Notes: generated by a model not told the origin, from the letters alone. A DNA stretch of 48,102 nt from Novosphingobium mangrovisedimenti (GCF_025153475.1 NZ_JANZXA010000018.1:1-48102), one strand, 5' to 3'. Positions 8,217 to 17,184 are shown, counted from the stretch's first letter. Numbers and translations: made by a program.

Positions 8217-9421
8217 AGGCCGGCTTTCGTCAGGGCCTGATCCATATCCTCGATCAGGTCGTCGACATCCTCGAGCCCCACGTTGATGCGCAGCATGCCC
8301 TCGGAAATGCCCATGGCCTCACGCCCCTCCGGCCCCATGTTGTGGTGCGTCGTCGAGGCGGGATGGCACATCAGCGAACGGGAATCCCCGATGTTGTTCG
8401 AAATATCGATGAGTTGCAGCGCATCGAGCAATGCATGCGCCTGCTTGCGGCCGCCATCGAGCACGAAGCTGAAGATCGGACCACACGCATCCATCTGCTT
8501 CTGCGCCAGTGCCTTCTGCGGATGACTGTCGAGCCAGGGGTGCAGGATCTGCGGCACCCGTCCTTCGATGAACTGGCCCAGCTTGAGTGCATTCTCGCTC
8601 TGCTTCTTCGCGCGCAGGTCGAGCGTCTCCAGCCCCTTGAGCACGACCCAGGCATTGAACGGCGAGAGGTTCGGGCCGGTGTTGCGCTGAAACGGGAGCA
8701 GCGTATCGTTGATGAATTCCTCGCTGCCGCACACCGCGCCAGCCAGCACGCGCCCCTGCCCGTCCATCAGCTTGGTGGCGGAATAGGCGACGACGTCGAT
8801 GCCGAATTCCAGCGGGCGCTGCAGGGCAGGCGAGCAGAAGGCATTGTCGACCACGGTGGTGATGCCGTGCGCCTTGGCGATCTTCGCAATGGCTTCGAGA
8901 TCGGCCACGTCCATCGTCGGGTTGGCTGGCGTCTCGAAGAAGAAGACCTTGGTATTGGGACGGATCGCCGCTTCCCACGCGTCGGTATCGCGCGCGTCGA
9001 TAACGGTCACGTCGATGCCGAAGCGCGGCAACAGGCTGTCACCCAGCCAGCGGCACGAACCGAAGGCCGCGCGCGCAGAAACCATGTGATCGCCAGCCGA
9101 AAGCTGGGACAGCAGCGCCGCCGTCATCGCCGCCATGCCCGAAGCCTGGACGCGGCACGCCTCGGCGCCTTCCATCAGGGCAATGCGCTCCTCCAGCATC
9201 GCCACTGTCGGGTTCTGCAGGCGCGAATAGGTCATGCCGTCCTGGTCGCCGGCGAAGCGCGCGGCAACCGTGGCGGCATCGTCGTAGCTGTAGCCCGACG
9301 TGAGGAACAGCGCTTCGCTGGTCTCCCCCATTTCCGAACGCCAGGTTCCCCCGCGAATCGCGCGGGTGGCGGGACGCCAGTTGCGGGTCTGGGTGCGGTC
9401 CTGTCCGGTCGTACGTTTCAT
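8213..9421 (-). CDS. metZ: O-succinylhomoserine sulfhydrylase (Cys/Met metabolism PLP enzyme)
   Basis: A 402-aa PLP-dependent enzyme of the Cys/Met gamma family. It most likely makes homocysteine from O-succinylhomoserine and sulfide in methionine synthesis. The PLP lysine is in YSATKLMDGQGR; the upstream TTVVDNAFCSPALQRPLEFG holds the pyridine-binding Asp. The C-terminal SLMCHPASTTHHNM is typical of the family. The MetZ assignment over other gamma-family members rests on overall pattern and on apaG nearby, a pairing I recall from alphaproteobacteria. The start ATG is at 9419-9421, divergent from the GT39 gene. Its stop overlaps the CTG proposed as the kinase start. Confidence 0.88.
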   Translation of the reverse strand: MKRTTGQDRTQTRNWRPATRAIRGGTWRSEMGETSEALFLTSGYSYDDAATVAARFAGDQDGMTYSRLQNPTVAMLEERIALMEGAEACRVQASGMAAMTAALLSQLSAGDHMVSARAAFGSCRWLGDSLLPRFGIDVTVIDARDTDAWEAAIRPNTKVFFFETPANPTMDVADLEAIAKIAKAHGITTVVDNAFCSPALQRPLEFGIDVVAYSATKLMDGQGRVLAGAVCGSEEFINDTLLPFQRNTGPNLSPFNAWVVLKGLETLDLRAKKQSENALKLGQFIEGRVPQILHPWLDSHPQKALAQKQMDACGPIFSFVLDGGRKQAHALLDALQLIDISNNIGDSRSLMCHPASTTHHNMGPEGREAMGISEGMLRINVGLEDVDDLIEDMDQALTKAGL

Positions 9422-9520
9422 GGACAAGGCTCTATAAGCGCGCAGGAGGCAAGGCAAGCGGATGGAGCGTCCCCGCGTACTCTTGCGGAGCGACGCATTC
9501 GTGCCTATCCCGCCGAACCG

Positions 9521-10804
9521 ATGCCGATAGCCGCCAGAAATGCCCGTGACCCACTCGGCTGGTGCCTGGGCATCACGATCCTGTTCCTGCTGCTCGTGCT
9601 CTGGCGGATCAGCGTTCCCACGCGCTATTACTTCGACGAAGTCCATTACGTTCCCGCCGCTCTCAAGCTGCTGGACCTGATTCCGGCAAACCGCGAACAC
9701 CCGATGTTCGGCAAGGAACTGATCGCCGCGGCAATCCATTTCCTCGGCGATCGTCCGCTGGCCTGGCGCATCGGCCCCGCGCTGTCGGGCGCGCTCGGTC
9801 TCTTCGCTTTTTCACGGCTGATCTGGCACCTCTCGCGGCGCCGGGCCGCAACGCTGGCGGCCACCGTCCTGCTCGCCACCAACTGCATGTGGTTCATCCA
9901 GAGCCGCATCGCCATGCTCGACATGTTCGAAGCGGGGCTGTGCATGGTCGGGCTGTGGCAGTTCGCCGCGGCGCTTCGCGCCGGCACGACGACGCGCGCC
10001 CGCGTGCGGCTGATACTCTGCGGACTGGCCCTGGGCCTGTCGCTGGCAGCAAAGTGGAGCAGCGCGCCCGCCCTGATGATGCCTGGCCTCGCCTTCCTGG
10101 CGCTACGCATGCGCGAAAGCGGCCTGCTGATCGTCGGCCGCAAGGGGGCAGGCCCGATCAAGGGCATATCGCTTGCAGAGGCGACGCTCTGGCTCGGCAT
10201 ATTTCCGCTGGCCGTCTATTGGGCGACCTACCTGCCGGCGATGTTCTACGCGGACCGACCCGTCTCACCCTTCGGTTTCATTGCCCAGCACGAGTACATG
10301 CTCAAGCTGCAGGACAGCGTGAAGAAGCCACATCCATACCGGAGCTACTGGTACCAGTGGATGGTGAACTGGCGCGTGATCTGGTACCTGTTCGAGGATG
10401 TCGACGGCGCCCAGCGCGGGATCGTCATGATCGGCAATCCGTTCTCGATGCTCGCCGGTCTTGCCGCACTGCCCTGGGCCCTGTGGGCCGCGCTTTTCCG
10501 CCGCCGCCATGATGCTCTCGCGCTGCTCCTGCTCTATGCCGCATGCCTTTCCATGTGGGCCTTCAACGGCAAGCCGGTACAGTTCTACTATCACTACCTG
10601 TTGCCGGGCGCCTTCCTGATGGGCCTGCTGGCGCTGCTGCTCGACATGCTGTGGCAACGCCGCGACCTCTGGCGCTGGGTCGCGACCGGATCGCTTGCGC
10701 TTTCCATCGTGATGTTCGCGGTGTTCTATCCGATCGTCTCGGGCGCACCGCTGCCGTTCAAGGACGCCTACAACTTCTGGATGTGGCTGCCGACCTGGCG
10801 ATAG
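9521..10804 (+). CDS. GT39 dolichyl-phosphate-mannose--protein mannosyltransferase-like membrane glycosyltransferase
   Basis: A 427-aa polytopic membrane protein of the PMT/GT39 type. After a first transmembrane segment, the first loop has YYFDEVHYVP (Asp-Glu near residues 38-39), the catalytic DE motif of PMTs. HPMFGKELIAAAI matches the HPPLGK-like motif. About ten further hydrophobic segments follow, and YYHYLLPG near the C-terminus is typical of the family. PMTs move mannose from a polyprenyl-phosphate carrier to Ser/Thr of exported proteins. The GT2-GtrA fusion at 11464 could supply polyprenyl-phosphate-mannose. The frame is open upstream, but ATG 9521 fits the domain start. It is divergent from metZ. 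Confidence 0.88.
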   Translation: MPIAARNARDPLGWCLGITILFLLLVLWRISVPTRYYFDEVHYVPAALKLLDLIPANREHPMFGKELIAAAIHFLGDRPLAWRIGPALSGALGLFAFSRLIWHLSRRRAATLAATVLLATNCMWFIQSRIAMLDMFEAGLCMVGLWQFAAALRAGTTTRARVRLILCGLALGLSLAAKWSSAPALMMPGLAFLALRMRESGLLIVGRKGAGPIKGISLAEATLWLGIFPLAVYWATYLPAMFYADRPVSPFGFIAQHEYMLKLQDSVKKPHPYRSYWYQWMVNWRVIWYLFEDVDGAQRGIVMIGNPFSMLAGLAALPWALWAALFRRRHDALALLLLYAACLSMWAFNGKPVQFYYHYLLPGAFLMGLLALLLDMLWQRRDLWRWVATGSLALSIVMFAVFYPIVSGAPLPFKDAYNFWMWLPTWR

Positions 10805-10821
10805 CGCCTTGCACGGTCATC

Positions 10822-10856
10822 GTCATTGCGAGCGCCAGGAAGACGTTCGCAATGAC
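10822..10856. repeat. REP-like inverted repeat between convergent genes
   Basis: GTCATTGCGAGCG at 10822-10834 pairs with CGTTCGCAATGAC at 10844-10856 around a 9-nt loop, 13 bp with one G-T pair. The GTCATTGCGAG core resembles dispersed palindromes found in several proteobacteria. It lies between the convergent GT39 and VOC-like genes and could also act as a terminator in either direction, although no T-run follows. Confidence 0.6.
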
Positions 10857-10870
10857 AAATGAACAGGTCT

Positions 10871-11356
10871 TCATGCCGTTACGCGGTGCCGTTCATCGCC
10901 GTGGGCCAACATGTCCTCCCAGGCGGACAGCCGCATCGTCGCCAGATATTCGGCCTGCATGACATCGGTCAGGACCTCGACCACCCGGTCGCCTTCGATC
11001 CACAGTTCGATGACACCGAAGGCGCCGCCGCGCTTGCGGTACTTGGCCGGCCAGCCCTCTCGCGCGGCAATGGCGAAGACATCGGCCTGCGAAAGGCGAG
11101 TGGCCATGGCAAAGTGGCTGGCGCAGAGCCCGCCCTCGCCCGGCACGCCGAGAAAATCGGCATCGCCCGGCGCCTCGACGAGCTGGGTACCGCGCGGATA
11201 GACCTCGACGAGCGTGTTGCGATCGTCGTCGGCGTGGGCGACCCAGCTTCCCTCGGCCACCGGCGGAAACGGCGTGGCGCGACCGCCGAGGAGTTCGGCC
11301 AGGACGGTCGCGACGTGTTGTGGATCGCGTGCGTCGATGGATACGTGAAAGATCAT
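10871..11356 (-). CDS. VOC/glyoxalase-like protein
   Basis: A 161-aa protein that begins MIFHVSIDARDPQHVATVLAELLGG, the opening of VOC-fold proteins (first beta strand with a His ligand, then a helix). A second VOC-like half has GLCASHFAMAT followed by KYRKRGGAFGVIELWIEGDRVVEVL. The metal ligand pattern (His, His, Glu) is plausible. Function unknown. It sits 107 bp downstream of the GT2-GtrA gene on the same strand and converges with the GT39 gene, with an inverted repeat between their ends. Confidence 0.7.
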   Translation of the reverse strand: MIFHVSIDARDPQHVATVLAELLGGRATPFPPVAEGSWVAHADDDRNTLVEVYPRGTQLVEAPGDADFLGVPGEGGLCASHFAMATRLSQADVFAIAAREGWPAKYRKRGGAFGVIELWIEGDRVVEVLTDVMQAEYLATMRLSAWEDMLAHGDERHRVTA

Positions 11357-11463
11357 GAAACTTCTCCCGCTTATGTGGTGGCGGGCGAAGAGACGATTAC
11401 TTTGCTCTGCTCAAAAGAAATCCGGCAAACAACTTACAGCAGCCGACAAACGGCAAGTTCCGG

Positions 11464-12651
11464 TCAGTACTTGCCCCAGACGAACTTGGACGACAGCGCG
11501 AAGTTCCACACCGAACCCAGAACGATGCCCGTCACCACGGCCACGAAATCGTGAATGCCGATGGTCTTGAGAACGGCGGCCGAACCCACGTTGGTCAGCA
11601 GGCCCAGCGAACAGGTCACCCCGAACTGCGCCCAGCCCCGCATCAGCGGACCAAAGCCGCGCAAGCGCTTGTCCGAATAGGTCAGTTCATTGTTGAGCGC
11701 GAAGTTGAAGGTCATCGCGATGACCGCGGCCAGCGTGTTGGCGACGTTGAACGTCGCGCTTTCCGACCAGTTCCCGTAAACGAAGCGCTCGCCGAACGCG
11801 AGGTGGAGAAGCGCCCACAGGGCCGCCAGCTGAACGACCACGCCCATGGCGCCGACAGTACCGAACAGGGCAAAGCGCGTGGGGATGATACGCCCCAGCC
11901 ACTTGTCATAGAGGCCAACGAGAAATTCGAACACGACAGTCTGGTCCAGCTTGCTCTCGCCCTCGGCACGAGCGGCGAAGTTGAGAGGAAATTCCTTGAC
12001 CTTGAGCGGCCGGTCGACCGTGGCAAGGATGTCGAGCAGGATCTTGAAGCCCACGCCGGAAAGCCGGTGCGCATCGGCGCGCAGCGTTTCTGTGCGCAGC
12101 ATGAAGAAGCCGCTCATCGGATCGGTCAGCTCGACCCCGGTCACCTTGTTGGCGATCCTGTTGGCGAGGCCGGATGCCTTGACCCGGTCGGGACGCCCCC
12201 AGGCTTCGGTGCTGGCACCTTCGGCGAAGCGCGAGGCATAGGCCAGATCGTATTCGCCCGTTTCCACCGCCGCCAGCATCTTGGGCAGCAACGCCGGATC
12301 GTGCTGGTGATCGGCATCCATGACCGCAACGATCGGCGCGGCTGTGGAGCACATGCCTTCGATCGCCGCGCTGGCAAGCCCACGGCGCCCAATGCGCTGG
12401 ATGCAGCGCACGCGCGGATCAACCTGCGAAAGCTGCCGCGCCTCGTCCGAGGTGCCGTCAGGGCTGTTGTCGTCGACGAAGATGGCTTCCCAGGCGATGC
12501 CCTTCAGCGCCTCGTCGAGCCGCGCGACCATCGTCGCAACGTTCTTGCGCTCGTTGTAGGTCGGCAGGACGACCGCCAGCTCCAGCGGACGACTGACTGC
12601 CTCGACAGCGGCTTCTGCGGCCTTGACAAGATCGGAACTGGGAATGTTCAT
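11464..12651 (-). CDS. GT2 polyprenyl-phosphate mannosyl/glycosyltransferase fused to GtrA-like membrane domain
   Basis: A 395-aa two-domain protein. Residues about 25-245 form a GT2 domain of the dolichol-phosphate-mannose synthase type: VVLPTYNERKN, FVDDNSPDGT, VMDADHQHDP (the DxD metal site) and the DPMSGFFMLR segment. Residues about 260-395 form a GtrA-like domain with four hydrophobic helices (RFALFGTVGA start, NFALNNELTYS, ending WNFALSSKFVW). Such fusions make polyprenyl-phosphate-linked sugar on the cytoplasmic side and may help flip it. It is a natural partner of the GT39 transferase 1 kb away, suggesting protein O-mannosylation; that link is inferred. The ATG at 12651 has no strong Shine-Dalgarno. 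Confidence 0.88.
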   Translation of the reverse strand: MNIPSSDLVKAAEAAVEAVSRPLELAVVLPTYNERKNVATMVARLDEALKGIAWEAIFVDDNSPDGTSDEARQLSQVDPRVRCIQRIGRRGLASAAIEGMCSTAAPIVAVMDADHQHDPALLPKMLAAVETGEYDLAYASRFAEGASTEAWGRPDRVKASGLANRIANKVTGVELTDPMSGFFMLRTETLRADAHRLSGVGFKILLDILATVDRPLKVKEFPLNFAARAEGESKLDQTVVFEFLVGLYDKWLGRIIPTRFALFGTVGAMGVVVQLAALWALLHLAFGERFVYGNWSESATFNVANTLAAVIAMTFNFALNNELTYSDKRLRGFGPLMRGWAQFGVTCSLGLLTNVGSAAVLKTIGIHDFVAVVTGIVLGSVWNFALSSKFVWGKY

Positions 12652-12690
12652 GCGTCCCGCATTTAGGTGGTAAACCTCAATAAACCTTTA

Positions 12691-13749
<1,059 letters not shown>

Positions 13750-13755
13750 GGTCTT

Positions 13756-14361
13756 TCAGCCTTCGATCCGCTTCAGCCGCTCACGCAGCAGGTCGCGGGC
13801 CGCCATAACGTCTCTGCGGCGATCGGCAAGCGGGTAGCGCGCCAATTCGCGCCCGATGCGATCAAACGCATCGAGAATCGCCGGCCAGTCCGACTGCTCC
13901 GGGCGGCCGACCGGCACGCCATAGCCCAGATCGCGAAGGAGCAGCACTTCATAGGACAGCAGCGGCAATGCCCAGCCACGCGCCGAGGGTGCAACGCAGA
14001 TCGCCTCGACCAGCCCGGACAGGGCTTCATAAAGCGCGGGATAGGGATGCCGCTCGGGCAAGGCGGTGGCGGTCAGCGCCGTTACCCAGGAAATGGCGGC
14101 GGCCGGCAGCGGCTCGGTGAGCCATGGCCCCCGGCTTTGCATCAGCTCGACACGGGCGAAGGGAAGCTGGTTTTCGGATTTGGCGCGCACTTCCGCCTCG
14201 ACGGCGTTGCCGGGAATGAGCACCGGTCGCAAGTGCCGCCCCCTGCCCCCGGCAACATAGGCCGCGACGAGGCCATGCTCGACCGTCAGCAGGCGGGCGA
14301 TAACGGCGGTTTCACCGTGCGCGTGCGTGGCGCAGACGATGGCGGGCGCGCGGAAATGCAT
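13756..14361 (-). CDS. recO: DNA repair protein RecO
   Basis: A 201-aa RecO protein, slightly short for the family (usually 220-250 aa). The N-terminal OB-fold begins MHFRAPAIVCATHAHGETAVIARLLT, with the typical EHGLVAAYVAGGRGR segment. The C-terminal helical part has the LLSYEVLLLRDLGYG motif. The four-Cys zinc site of many RecO proteins is not visible, so this is a zinc-less variant. RecO loads RecA at gaps with RecR and anneals SSB-coated DNA. It sits between the ubiK-like gene (49 bp upstream) and leuB (6 bp downstream) on one strand. Confidence 0.9.
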   Translation of the reverse strand: MHFRAPAIVCATHAHGETAVIARLLTVEHGLVAAYVAGGRGRHLRPVLIPGNAVEAEVRAKSENQLPFARVELMQSRGPWLTEPLPAAAISWVTALTATALPERHPYPALYEALSGLVEAICVAPSARGWALPLLSYEVLLLRDLGYGVPVGRPEQSDWPAILDAFDRIGRELARYPLADRRRDVMAARDLLRERLKRIEG

Positions 14362-14410
14362 CAGCGCCTGTGTGGAACGTCAGCCCTGCCGCGGCAAGGC
14401 CGGGCCGCTG

Positions 14411-14665
14411 TCAGCCGCTGGCGTTGAGCTTGGCTTCGAGCGCATCGAGACGCGCCTTGAGCTCGTCCGCCTCGGCGCGGGCAGTCGCGGCCATTTCCTT
14501 GACCGCGTCGAATTCCTCGCGGCTGACGAAGTCCATGTCGCCCATGAACTCCTTGAACCGCTCGCGCGCATTGTCGCGCGCTTCACGGCCCATGCCGGCC
14601 AGCGTACCGGCGGCGCTGTTCATCATCTTGGCGAAGTCGGCGACGAAGGGGTTTTCGCTTTGCAT
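14411..14665 (-). CDS. ubiK: UbiK/BMFP-family accessory factor
   Basis: An 84-aa protein with the two parts of the UbiK/BMFP family (formerly DUF526): an amphipathic first half (NPFVADFAKMMNSAAGTLAGM) and a C-terminal coiled coil with SREEFDAVKEMAATAR and ELKARLDALEAKL. In enterobacteria UbiK forms a trimer and helps late ubiquinone biosynthesis at the membrane. In alphaproteobacteria the role is less tested. It precedes recO on the same strand. Confidence 0.85.
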   Translation of the reverse strand: MQSENPFVADFAKMMNSAAGTLAGMGREARDNARERFKEFMGDMDFVSREEFDAVKEMAATARAEADELKARLDALEAKLNASG

Positions 14666-14707
14666 GATTCCTAAATGGTACGACAGCGAAGACAGCGCAA
14701 GAGGCGA

Positions 14708-15262
14708 TCAGATTTCGTAGCGAACCACCGCGCCGCCGCCCTCGACCCCATCCATCGTGGGATTGGCCTGCAGGAAGGCGTAGTTGAGGTAGGTCGCAAA
14801 GACGATCCACACCAGATAGGGCAACAGCAGCATGGCCGCCGTCGGCCGCACCTTCCAGAACAGCAGCACCGTGATCAGCACGGCAAGGTCGAGCAGACCG
14901 ATGACGATGAGCCCGCCGGTCAGCATGTGCGCGCCGAAGAACACCGGCGACCATGCGAGATTGAGCACCAGCTGCACCAGGAAGACGATCACCGCCGCCT
15001 CTCGCCCGCGCGCGCCGCGTGCAGAAAGGACGATCGCCAGCGCCAGCCCCATCATCACGTAGAGCACCGTCCACACGATCCCGAAGGTCGCGGCGGGCGG
15101 ATAGAAGGCAGGCTTCACCAGCGCGGCGAACCACGGATTTTCCGGGCCGCTCTGCGCAGCCTTTCCGGACAGGAAACCAAGAAGGACGATGACGGGAACA
15201 CAAACGAGAGCCCAACGCATGAAACTCGCACGCAACTGGCCCGACGAGGCTAGCAGGTTCAT
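14708..15262 (-). CDS. tspO: TspO/MBR family tryptophan-rich sensory protein
   Basis: A 184-aa TspO/MBR membrane protein with five hydrophobic helices. Signatures: NPWFAALVKPAFYPPAATFGIVWTVLYVMMGLA in the first loop and second helix (the W-x-L-x-KPxFxPP pattern), NLAWSPVFFG in the middle, and PYLVWIVFATYLNYA in the last helix. Homologues bind porphyrins and tune stress and pigment genes. An N-terminal extension of about 15 residues precedes the first helix; Met near residue 15 (MRWALV) is an alternative start. It stands alone between tlyA and the ubiK gene. Confidence 0.92.
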   Translation of the reverse strand: MNLLASSGQLRASFMRWALVCVPVIVLLGFLSGKAAQSGPENPWFAALVKPAFYPPAATFGIVWTVLYVMMGLALAIVLSARGARGREAAVIVFLVQLVLNLAWSPVFFGAHMLTGGLIVIGLLDLAVLITVLLFWKVRPTAAMLLLPYLVWIVFATYLNYAFLQANPTMDGVEGGGAVVRYEI

Positions 15263-15353
15263 TCTGCGAAATTACTCCCGAATCAGAGTTCGACCATGAA
15301 CACGGCGCGTTTTGTGGAGCCACGAGGCGAAAGGTGCAATCGTCTGCTAACCG

Positions 15354-16136
15354 TCAACTGCCCCGGCGTGCCGAAATGAGAAACTCCACATTGCCTTCCG
15401 GGCCCTTGATCGGGCTTTCGACAATGCCCTGGATGTCCCAGCCCTCGCCTTCCAGCCAGGTGCGCACTTCATCGCATACGCGAGCGTGAAGGGCCGGGTC
15501 GCGCACAACCCCGCCCTTGCCCACTTCGGCCCGGCCGACTTCGAACTGCGGCTTGATGAGAGCGACGAGACGGCACGACGGCGCGGCCAGCCGCAAGGGA
15601 ACCTCGAGCACCTTGGCAAGGCCGATGAAGCTGGCATCGCACACCACCCAGTTGCACGGCGCGTCGATCATCTCGGGCGTGAGCAGGCGCGCGCTGGTCT
15701 GTTCGAGCACGGTGACCCGCGGGTCCTGTCGCAGCTTCCAGGCGAGCTGGTTGGTGCCGGAATCGACCGCGAAGACATGCGTCGCGCCCTTGCTCAGCAG
15801 CACGTCGGTGAAGCCCCCAGTCGAACTGCCGATGTCCATCGCCACGGCGCCCGCCGGATCGAGCCCGAAATGCTCGATCGCATGCGCCAGCTTGATCCCG
15901 CCGCGCGAGACCCAGGGGTGATCGCGCCCGCGCACTTCCAGCCGGGCATCGGCCTTGATGCTCTGCCCCGGCTTGGCAATCCTGGTCTCGCCCGAGAACA
16001 CCAGCCCCGCCAGCACCAACGCCTGCGCGCGGGTACGGCTTTCGGCCAGCCCGCGATCGACGAGCATCTGGTCGACGCGCTGCTTGGCCGGCGCGCGGCG
16101 TTTTTCGACAGGAGGAGAAGAAGACGGGTCGGTCAT
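15354..16136 (-). CDS. tlyA: TlyA family rRNA (cytidine-2'-O)-methyltransferase
   Basis: A 260-aa TlyA/FtsJ-like methyltransferase. Residues about 18-80 form an S4 RNA-binding domain (RVDQMLVDRGLAESRTRAQALVLAG). Residues about 90-255 form the SAM domain: VSRGGIKLAHAIEHF, then DIGSSTGGFTDVLL (the SAM loop), CDASFIGL and LIKPQFEVGR (K-D-K-E family pattern). In mycobacteria TlyA 2'-O-methylates 16S and 23S rRNA; the same gene is sometimes annotated as hemolysin. ATG 16134-16136 is chosen; the frame is open upstream but antisense to the lipoprotein gene. It is divergent from the lipoprotein gene. Confidence 0.92.
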   Translation of the reverse strand: MTDPSSSPPVEKRRAPAKQRVDQMLVDRGLAESRTRAQALVLAGLVFSGETRIAKPGQSIKADARLEVRGRDHPWVSRGGIKLAHAIEHFGLDPAGAVAMDIGSSTGGFTDVLLSKGATHVFAVDSGTNQLAWKLRQDPRVTVLEQTSARLLTPEMIDAPCNWVVCDASFIGLAKVLEVPLRLAAPSCRLVALIKPQFEVGRAEVGKGGVVRDPALHARVCDEVRTWLEGEGWDIQGIVESPIKGPEGNVEFLISARRGS

Positions 16137-16185
16137 GGGGACTTGTGCACTTGAGATGGGGCGCGTGTCATTCCATACCAAGGGG

Positions 16186-16743
16186 ATGAAGGCAAATCCG
16201 CGCCCATGCGCAACCATCGCCCGTACCCTGCCGCTCGCGGTACTCTCAACGGCAATGCTCATGGCCGGCTGCGTTCCGCAACCGCCGGCGCCCGTTCCGT
16301 CACCGACGCCGGCCGCCACCCGCCCTGCGCCGCCGCAGCCCGCCCCCCCGATGCGGATCGAGCCGGCACCCGACTGGCGCGATCGCCCGGCAACGCCCGG
16401 CAACTGGCAGTGGAGCGCGACCGCCACCGGCTCGACGGCCGCCTTCGCGGGAGGACAGTTTGCCATGCGCTGCGACCGGGCGCGGCAGACAGTCACGCTG
16501 ACCCGCGCGGTCGCCGGGGCAAGCGGCCAGGTGCCCATGACGATCGCCACCAGCGACGTGACGCGCGCGCTGGTGGCCGTCCCCGTGGCGGGCGGTGTCG
16601 CGGTCACGCTCTCGGCGCGCGATCCGCTGCTCGATGCGATGGCGTTCAGCCGCGGCCGTTTCGCCGTCGAAGTCGCCGGCAGCACCCCGCTCTACGTGCC
16701 CAGCTGGACCGAGGTTTCGCGAGTCATCGAGGACTGTCGCTGA
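16186..16743 (+). CDS. Lipoprotein of unknown function
   Basis: A 185-aa predicted lipoprotein. The signal peptide (RTLPLAVLSTAMLMAGC) ends in a lipobox with the Cys near residue 29. A Pro-rich linker (about residues 31-60) follows, then a folded domain of about 120 residues with NWQWSATATGSTAAF and PLLDAMAFSRGRFAVEVAG. Similar small proteins of sphingomonads have no assigned role. Start uncertain: ATG 16186 gives a compact signal peptide but its AGGGG is directly adjacent; ATG 16156 is in frame upstream. It ends before an 800-bp stretch with no ordinary gene. Confidence 0.72.
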   Translation: MKANPRPCATIARTLPLAVLSTAMLMAGCVPQPPAPVPSPTPAATRPAPPQPAPPMRIEPAPDWRDRPATPGNWQWSATATGSTAAFAGGQFAMRCDRARQTVTLTRAVAGASGQVPMTIATSDVTRALVAVPVAGGVAVTLSARDPLLDAMAFSRGRFAVEVAGSTPLYVPSWTEVSRVIEDCR

Positions 16744-17022
16744 GCGCAGCATAACGGCACGCGCCCATTTCGATTCCCGTCGTTTCAAGGTAATTCCGGC
16801 CGCACTCGGCGGTGCCCCGAACCGTGCCTGCAAGTCGCCGCACAGCTGGGGAAAACTGGCCGGAAGCACTGATAATGACCGCAAAAAAAATGATTGCAAG
16901 TCTTGTTGTGCGATGCGGAATCGGACACACATTTCATCAAGACAGAGGGACCCGGGAAACGCGCCCGGGACAACCCGAAGTCCAGTCGCCCAAGGCGGCG
17001 CAATCTATGGCTTAACAGCGCG
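16744..17022. other. Intergenic leader region before the small ORF
   Basis: No convincing gene. There is a short hairpin of CCCGGG at 16951-16956 and 16964-16969 with a 7-nt loop, and an A-rich tract near 16883-16890. A 46-codon frame (ATG near 16875 to a stop at 17015) ends just before the strong Shine-Dalgarno at 17023, but it has no good ribosome site and low protein character. The region probably carries the promoter and leader of the element at 17023-17184. Confidence 0.45.
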
Positions 17023-17036
17023 AAAGGAGGTGATCC
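17023..17036 (+). promoter_or_regulatory. 14-nt exact complement of the 16S rRNA 3' end (maximal Shine-Dalgarno)
   Basis: AAAGGAGGTGATCC is the exact reverse complement of the last 14 nt of bacterial 16S rRNA (GGATCACCTCCTTT). GGAGG is spaced 7 nt from ATG 17038, the optimal distance. Normal genes in this window have 4-6 matching bases. Confidence 0.85.
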
Positions 17037-17037
17037 G

Positions 17038-17094
17038 ATGTCTCATGGTTCAGCAGAGAGGTCGGCAATTTCCGTCGCGAGGCATTATCGCTGA
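17038..17094 (+). CDS. 18-codon ORF behind a maximal Shine-Dalgarno
   Basis: ATG 17038 to TGA 17092-17094 gives the peptide MSHGSAERSAISVARHYR (18 aa), basic and with no hydrophobic segment. It resembles no family I recognise. The reasons to think it is translated are the 14-nt exact anti-16S complement at ideal spacing, and its position before a strong terminator at 17151-17184 on the same strand. The stop codon lies within a hairpin (17085-17112). It could be a small protein, a leader peptide, or a translated portion of a regulatory RNA. No larger gene follows in the same transcript, so a conventional attenuator role is not obvious. Confidence 0.5.
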   Translation: MSHGSAERSAISVARHYR

Positions 17095-17112
17095 TTTTTG
17101 ATTTAGCGATAA
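17085..17112 (+). other. Hairpin over the stop codon of the 18-codon ORF
   Basis: TTATCGCT (17085-17092) and AGCGATAA (17105-17112) form a perfect 8-bp stem around a 12-nt loop. The TGA of the ORF begins at 17092, so a terminating ribosome would cover the left arm. Confidence 0.55.
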
Positions 17113-17150
17113 AGGTACTCGCTGGCGGCACTTCCGGCCGCTGACCATGC

Positions 17151-17184
17151 GAAGGGCCGTACCGGGTTTCCGGTGCGGCCCTTC
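17151..17184 (+). terminator. Strong terminator hairpin
   Basis: GAAGGGCCGTACCGG (17151-17165) pairs with CCGGTGCGGCCCTTC (17170-17184) around a GTTT loop, 15 bp with one G-T pair. A short T-rich tail (TCATTT) follows. It closes the element containing the 18-codon ORF. Confidence 0.8.

Noticed and set aside
123..12677. 13-base repeat TAGGTGGTAAACC at 123 and at about 12665
   Set aside because: A 13-base match between two places in 48 kb is expected by chance, and no other feature links the sites.
16875..17015. 46-codon frame upstream of the maximal Shine-Dalgarno
   Set aside because: No ribosome site, and the composition is not protein-like; kept only as part of the leader.
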